Positions 38,181-64,000 of a DNA stretch of 64,000 bases are shown one piece after another. The notes under the pieces are model-generated. The model searched no databases. It was given only the letters and a program-made list of their open reading frames with translations, and was not told the DNA's origin. The DNA comes from Eulemur rufifrons. Taxonomy: Eukaryota > Chordata > Mammalia > Primates > Lemuridae. Position 1 is the first letter of the stretch. Each line of letters opens with the position of its first letter. A program made the translations under genes and the position numbers. The DNA lies in the NCBI RefSeq assembly GCF_041146395.1, contig NC_091006.1, positions 10,298,001 through 10,362,000 on the forward strand, read 5' to 3'.

Positions 38181-38429
38181 AAAAGAATAATATTAATAAG
38201 AAGAAGTAGTGGCCAAGGAAGGTTCGTCGGAGGAGGCGGTCTTTGAAAAGAGACCTGACCAAGGCAAAGGCTTCGCGACAGGCACCGCAACAAAGCCATC
38301 GCTCTGGGATCCAAAGTTTCCAAGATTCCAAGTTTCCAGGACTTTAGCTTCGTCAGGGCCTCCGTTTACGGGCCTCCAGCGCGCTGGAATCATCCTCAGG
38401 TTCGCCGTGTTCTAGAGATTACGGGCTCC

Positions 38430-38960
38430 ACGTGCGAGGTGCTGCGAGTCCCGAGGGCCGGGGCAGCTGGGCTACACTGCCCGCGTGCGGTGGGCGGGGC
38501 CGGCTCACCTGCGGGGGCGTGGCTCCGGGCCGCCCCGCCCCTTATAGGAGCCGCCCGCGGCCCGAGACCCGGGCGCGGCTGGGAGCGGCGAGGCTTTCCC
38601 GGCGTGCGGGACGCGACGGTGCGCAGCGCGGCGGAGCCGGTCCCGGAGTCGTCTGCGGCCAGGTGGGCGCCGGGAGTGGGGCGCGGGAGTCCCGGGGAGC
38701 CGCGAGGATGGGGGCAGGGGCGGAGGGTGAGGACCGGGCCTGGTGCACCCCTGGGCGCCCTTGCCTGGCGACAGGGACGGGCCTTGGGGCCCCTGGACGG
38801 CCCCTGCTCCTTCTTGGGGCTCCCCGGCGTCCGGAGGCCCGGCAGGGGCCGCGCCCCCTCCCCCGGGCGCAGGTAAACAGGAGCGAGGACGGGGCGGGGC
38901 CTAGGGGGAGGGAGGGGGCCCTTGTGACGGCTGGGAAACCCGGGTGCACCCCGCTGGGCT
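38430..38960 (+). promoter_or_regulatory. KLC3: KLC3 CpG-island promoter and noncoding exon 1
   Basis: A dense CpG stretch with a TATA-like cttataggag (38541-38550) after a GC box (ccgccccgcccc), and a splice donor GCCAG|GTGGGC at 38662/38663. I infer a noncoding exon 1 of about 38575-38662, spliced to the acceptor at 42308-42309. The start site is not directly visible. Confidence 0.7.
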
Positions 38961-38989
38961 GGCCCGCCTGGGGTAAGGTGTGCGGTTTG

Positions 38990-41282
<2,293 letters not shown>

Positions 41283-42317
41283 TGAGTTCTGTTTTTAAGA
41301 GGAGAATGTGTGCATGTGTTTTGTATTTCTAAGAGGAGAATGTGTATTAAGTTATGTTTCTAATGAGTGTGCACGTGTGTCGAGCTGTATTTCTGAGTGT
41401 GTCGTGTTGGATTTCAAAGGAGTGTGATGTGTTATATGTTGAATTGTATTTCTAAGAGAATGTATGTGTTGCATCGTATCTTTAAGAAGGGAGTGTGTTT
41501 GTGTGTGTGTCTGTGAGAACCCCAGAGGCACAGTTAAGCGTCTGTGACCTTGTCACCCACATACAACCACATGAAGTCCCACACCATTATAAGCAGGGCT
41601 TCAGACTCTCAGCTGTCGCGTGGCCAGTGTGACATCCATGAACCACTCCTGTCACACGTGTGTCCCAACAGGCCCTGGGCTGGCTGAGCCTGTCTGTGAT
41701 GCAGGGCGGAGCCCCCGTTCCCTCAGGGTCTGTCGGCCCAGGAGCCAACACATGACCCCCCTCGTGGTCCCCCCCAACCTAGAGGCCTCGTCTGCTTCCG
41801 GGGCCCCAGCCCCTCGGCCCTCTCCTCCCGCCCCACCCCACCCCCAGTGGTCTGACTGGTTCCCAACAAAAACACCCTAAGAATGAGCTCATGGAGAGGC
41901 CGCCGCCTCCACATGCCCCGCCCCCCACGCCCAGCAGAGGAGGGCACCTCTGGTCCCAGGTCACACGGCCAACTGGGAGCTCTGGGCCAGGGTATTCAGG
42001 GTCCTTGGGGTGGGGAGGGCTGGCCAGGTGAGCTGAGGGCAGGTGGGGGACCACAAGACCCAGCTGTTTGTCCTCTTGGTTAATTACATAGTAGGATTTT
42101 TGGAGTTGTCCTTAGGGCGGAGCCCTGGGTCCAGAGGACAGACAAAGGTAGACTAGAATGTTCCCAGATGAGGGCTGGCGGGATGGGTGGATAGGGAGAT
42201 AGCTGGAATGGGGAGAGATTAGGGGGTCCTGCGGGCCAGGATGGGTGTGGAGGCTGGGAGCTGGAGTGCCTGGCCCTGGCAATGATCCCCCAACCCCTGC
42301 CACCCCCAGGAGCAGCA

Positions 42318-47015
<4,698 letters not shown>

Positions 47016-47153
47016 AGCTGCCTGGACCGTGCAGGCCACAGCTTCTCAGGAAGAGGAGGGGACGGTGGGCGGGGGCTTCTGCTCCTCTCCTTGACCCCCC
47101 CCTTGCCTCTGGGGGCACCCAGTGGAGTGGGCTTCCCGCCACCCTCTCCTGTG

Positions 47154-47159
47154 ATTAAA
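47154..47159 (+). terminator. KLC3: KLC3 poly(A) signal
   Basis: ATTAAA 139 bp after the stop, followed by a GT-rich element (ggctgtaggtttg). Confidence 0.8.
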
Positions 47160-47283
47160 GGCTGTAGGTTTGACGAGGAAGAACTGCCTGAGGTTTCCTG
47201 TGAAGACCGTCACGGGCCTCAGGTACCCTCCAAACCCCGGGGACCCGGGGCCAGGCACAACTCGGGAGTCACCAGGAACACCG

Positions 47284-47289
47284 TTTATG
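47284..47289 (-). terminator. ERCC2: ERCC2 candidate poly(A) signal
   Basis: CATAAA on the minus strand, 18 bp past the stop; the only hexamer close to a canonical form before KLC3. It implies a very short 3' UTR. Confidence 0.5.
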
Positions 47290-47307
47290 ACCCTGCCCGC
47301 CCCGCGC

Positions 47308-62043
<14,736 letters not shown>

Positions 62044-62215
62044 GGCGCCGGCCGCGGCGTGCAGCGGCGTCGACCCGCCTCCCTCATGAATATTCAGAGA
62101 GGCAAGGTCCTGGGCATCCTCAAGGGTCCGCTCCACCTTCGTCACAACACCATTGGCTAATCCCGCCCATCACTCCGCAAGGGTGAAGCCAATCGGGATG
62201 CTGCGCGTGCGCATG
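62044..62215 (-). promoter_or_regulatory. ERCC2: ERCC2 TATA-less promoter
   Basis: Upstream of the ATG lie CCAAT boxes in both orientations (minus at 62156-62152, plus at 62189-62193), a GC-box-like cccgccc (62162-62168) and a full-consensus NRF1 site tgcgcgtgcgca (62202-62213). No TATA box. Fits a housekeeping repair-gene promoter. Confidence 0.7.
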
Positions 62216-63626
62216 GAGAAGCGAGGGCGGACTCCGGAGGGAGGCGGTGCTGAAGGCGTGGCTGAGGATCGCCGAGAGCCAACCCAGAACAAAACATGGA
62301 AGGAAGAAAGACGAGAGAATCGATCCCATTCATAAGGACTCGGCCTTCCTGCGTCTGCCCAGATTGTCTGAGCAGCGAATAGAGTCCAGAGGAGAATGAC
62401 AGGGAAACTGGGGACACCTTCGGAGCCCACGAGTTAGGAATGGCCTCACCGCGCCAGACAAACATGCATTTATAAAATACCTGCTGTGTCGTAGACTTCT
62501 GTGGGACAAATAACTTATAAACAGCTCCTCCCATTTATTGAGCGCCTGCTATTTACCAGATACTGTGCTAGGCGTTTTAATCAGGCAGTAAGGGAAAGGC
62601 AAGTGTGGTTCAGTGGCTAAGGTGTGAGCTCTGGAACCAGAATTCCTGGCTCCAAATCCTGACTCCATTGTCTTTTAACTGTGTGATTTAACTTCTCTGG
62701 GGTTCCACTTTCTCATCTGCAAAGCAGTAACAATGAGACTATATACAAGATAGGTGACACTTTAAATTGACCCACACCAAGGCAGTTAAAACTGCTTAGC
62801 ACACACTAAGCACTCAATAAATGCTAGCTTTTTTTTTTTTTATTGTTGTTCGACAAATAGCTATGGGTCATCTACTATGTGCCTGACCCTGTGAACACAA
62901 AGGGGACCATCACAGTTCCAGTTCCTATCCTCAAAGAACAGATATTATATTAAACAGACAAATAAAACTATGATTTCGAGTGCGACAAGTGCTGTGAAGG
63001 AAAATTCCAGGAAACCATAAAGGCTTATAACAGGAAGCCTGCTGGCACGGTGGGATGTGAGTATTGGCCGAGTAGTCAGGTGAAGGCTTCCTGGAAGAAG
63101 TGAGGTTTGAGTAGAACCAGGAAGGATGAGAAGGAACTAGCCAGACAGAAGGGATGGAAGAGAGAAGTGAGAAGGGCACTCCAGGGAGAGAGACCATTAT
63201 ATGCGAAATCTCTAGGGCCAGAAGAAAGCTGAAGCCTGCAAGCTCTGAAAGCTGGGGCTCAGAGCCCACGACAGAACGACAGAGAGCGGAGAGAGTGCAG
63301 CTGGAGGAGATCCAAAATCTTTCTGGTGGCCAACAGAGTCCTCTCTAACTCGATTGCCCCTTATCACCCCCTAGCCAACCCAACTTACTGCTCTCTGATC
63401 TCCTCTCTCCCCCAGCTCATTCTGTGTCGGCCACACTGGCCTCCTTGCTGTTCCCCAAAACACCAGACACATCCCACCCCAGGGCCTTTGTACTTGCTGT
63501 TCCCTCTGCCCAGAATGTCTTTCCCCCGGTAGCTTTCTGGCAGCCTCACTAGCCTCCTTCAGGTCTTTGTTCAAATGTCACCTCAATAAAGCTTCCCTGA
63601 CCGATGAATTAAACCAACCCCCATAA

Positions 63627-63657
<31 letters not shown>

Positions 63658-64000
63658 CCATATCCTCCCACCTTGGCCTCCCAAGCAGCTAGGATTACAG
63701 GCGCACTCGCTAGACTCCATGTCACAAAAAAAAAAAAAAAAGAAAAAGAATTTGCATTTTGAGCTCTTAAGTCACTTAAGGTGCCCAGTGGTGCATGACC
63801 TGGAGGAACTAAGATAGACAAACAGAAGCCAGTTGGTAGCTAAGGCTAGGGTGGCAGAGAGAAGGATTATGTCTCTTAATCCTCATAACAGTCCTGTAAA
63901 TTATATGTTTCAAATTATGCCCATTTTACAGATTAAAAACATGCTCAAAGCAGTGAGGTAATTTGCCCAGAGCCCGTTTGATTCTAGCTCCTGTGCGTGC
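62216..64000. other. ERCC2 upstream flank
   Basis: No gene found. MIR at about 62530-62830, antisense L2-like sequence about 62850-63330, sense L2 3' end 63350-63605, (CA)n 63629-63658, Alu-like fragments 63661-63740, and a reverse MIR from about 63870 to the end. Confidence 0.6.
63629..63740. repeat. (CA)n microsatellite and Alu-like fragments
   Basis: A (CA)n run, then a reverse Alu fragment (ccaccttggcctcccaagc) joined to a forward Alu-like tail (ctagactccatgtcac plus A-run). Confidence 0.7.

Larger units (their letters stand above)
32410..38430. other. CKM-KLC3 intergenic interval
   Basis: No convincing gene. Holds antisense L2-like sequence (32900-33470, 36990-37400), a sense L2 piece (about 33860-34010), MIR copies (34290-34450, 36045-36340, 36400-36560, 36630-36850, 37500-37860), an Alu (34634-34928), an Alu monomer (38029-38180) and L1 remnants (about 34975-35440). 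35450-35750 resembles an interspersed repeat I cannot name. Confidence 0.6.

Overview
This is a mammalian nuclear window, almost certainly from a primate. Genes are split by GT-AG introns, and Alu, L1, L2, MIR and Tigger repeats are scattered throughout. Most full-length Alus have the right arm with a 'ctgtccatataatttctttctat'-type linker and 'ctctgggaggc' wording that I associate with strepsirrhine (lemur/loris) Alu subfamilies, so a strepsirrhine is the best guess; the exact species cannot be told. The gene order matches human 19q13.32: MARK4, CKM, KLC3, ERCC2, in orientations +, -, +, -.

Layout. 1-15.8 kb: 3' half of MARK4 (+), exons 9-18, from the kinase C-lobe through UBA, spacer and KA1 domain, with poly(A) signal at 15736. 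Both known C-terminal isoforms are intact. 15.8-18.7 kb: repeat-derived intergenic sequence. 18.7-31.4 kb: complete CKM (-), seven coding exons plus a noncoding exon 1, TATA box at 31445 and the conserved upstream muscle enhancer at 32233-32402. 32.4-38.4 kb: intergenic, with MIR/L2/L1/Alu remnants and a 24/25-bp minisatellite. 38.4-47.2 kb: complete KLC3 (+), a CpG-island promoter, a long GT-rich first intron holding a U6 snRNA pseudogene and an Alu, then 12 coding exons. 47.3-62.1 kb: complete ERCC2/XPD (-), 23 exons, 760 codons, converging tail-to-tail on KLC3 with 292 bp between stop codons. 62.1-64 kb: upstream ERCC2 flank of MIR/L2 remnants.

Reconstructed coding lengths are clean: CKM 381 aa, KLC3 502 aa and ERCC2 760 aa. 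MARK4 gives 490 aa (long form) or 426 aa (short form) in the window, corresponding to 752 and 688 aa in full. All exon junctions keep frame, and no disrupted protein-coding gene was found. The genes are unrelated in function (microtubule-affinity kinase, muscle creatine kinase, kinesin light chain, TFIIH helicase) and are only positional neighbours.

No novel gene system is evident. The more interesting material is the dual-frame MARK4 tail, the muscle enhancer with a CACGTG left E-box, a 10-bp-phased degenerate array in a MARK4 intron, a 650-bp near-perfect alternating purine-pyrimidine tract in CKM intron 2, a cluster of GC boxes in CKM intron 6, and same-orientation sister Alus in ERCC2 introns.
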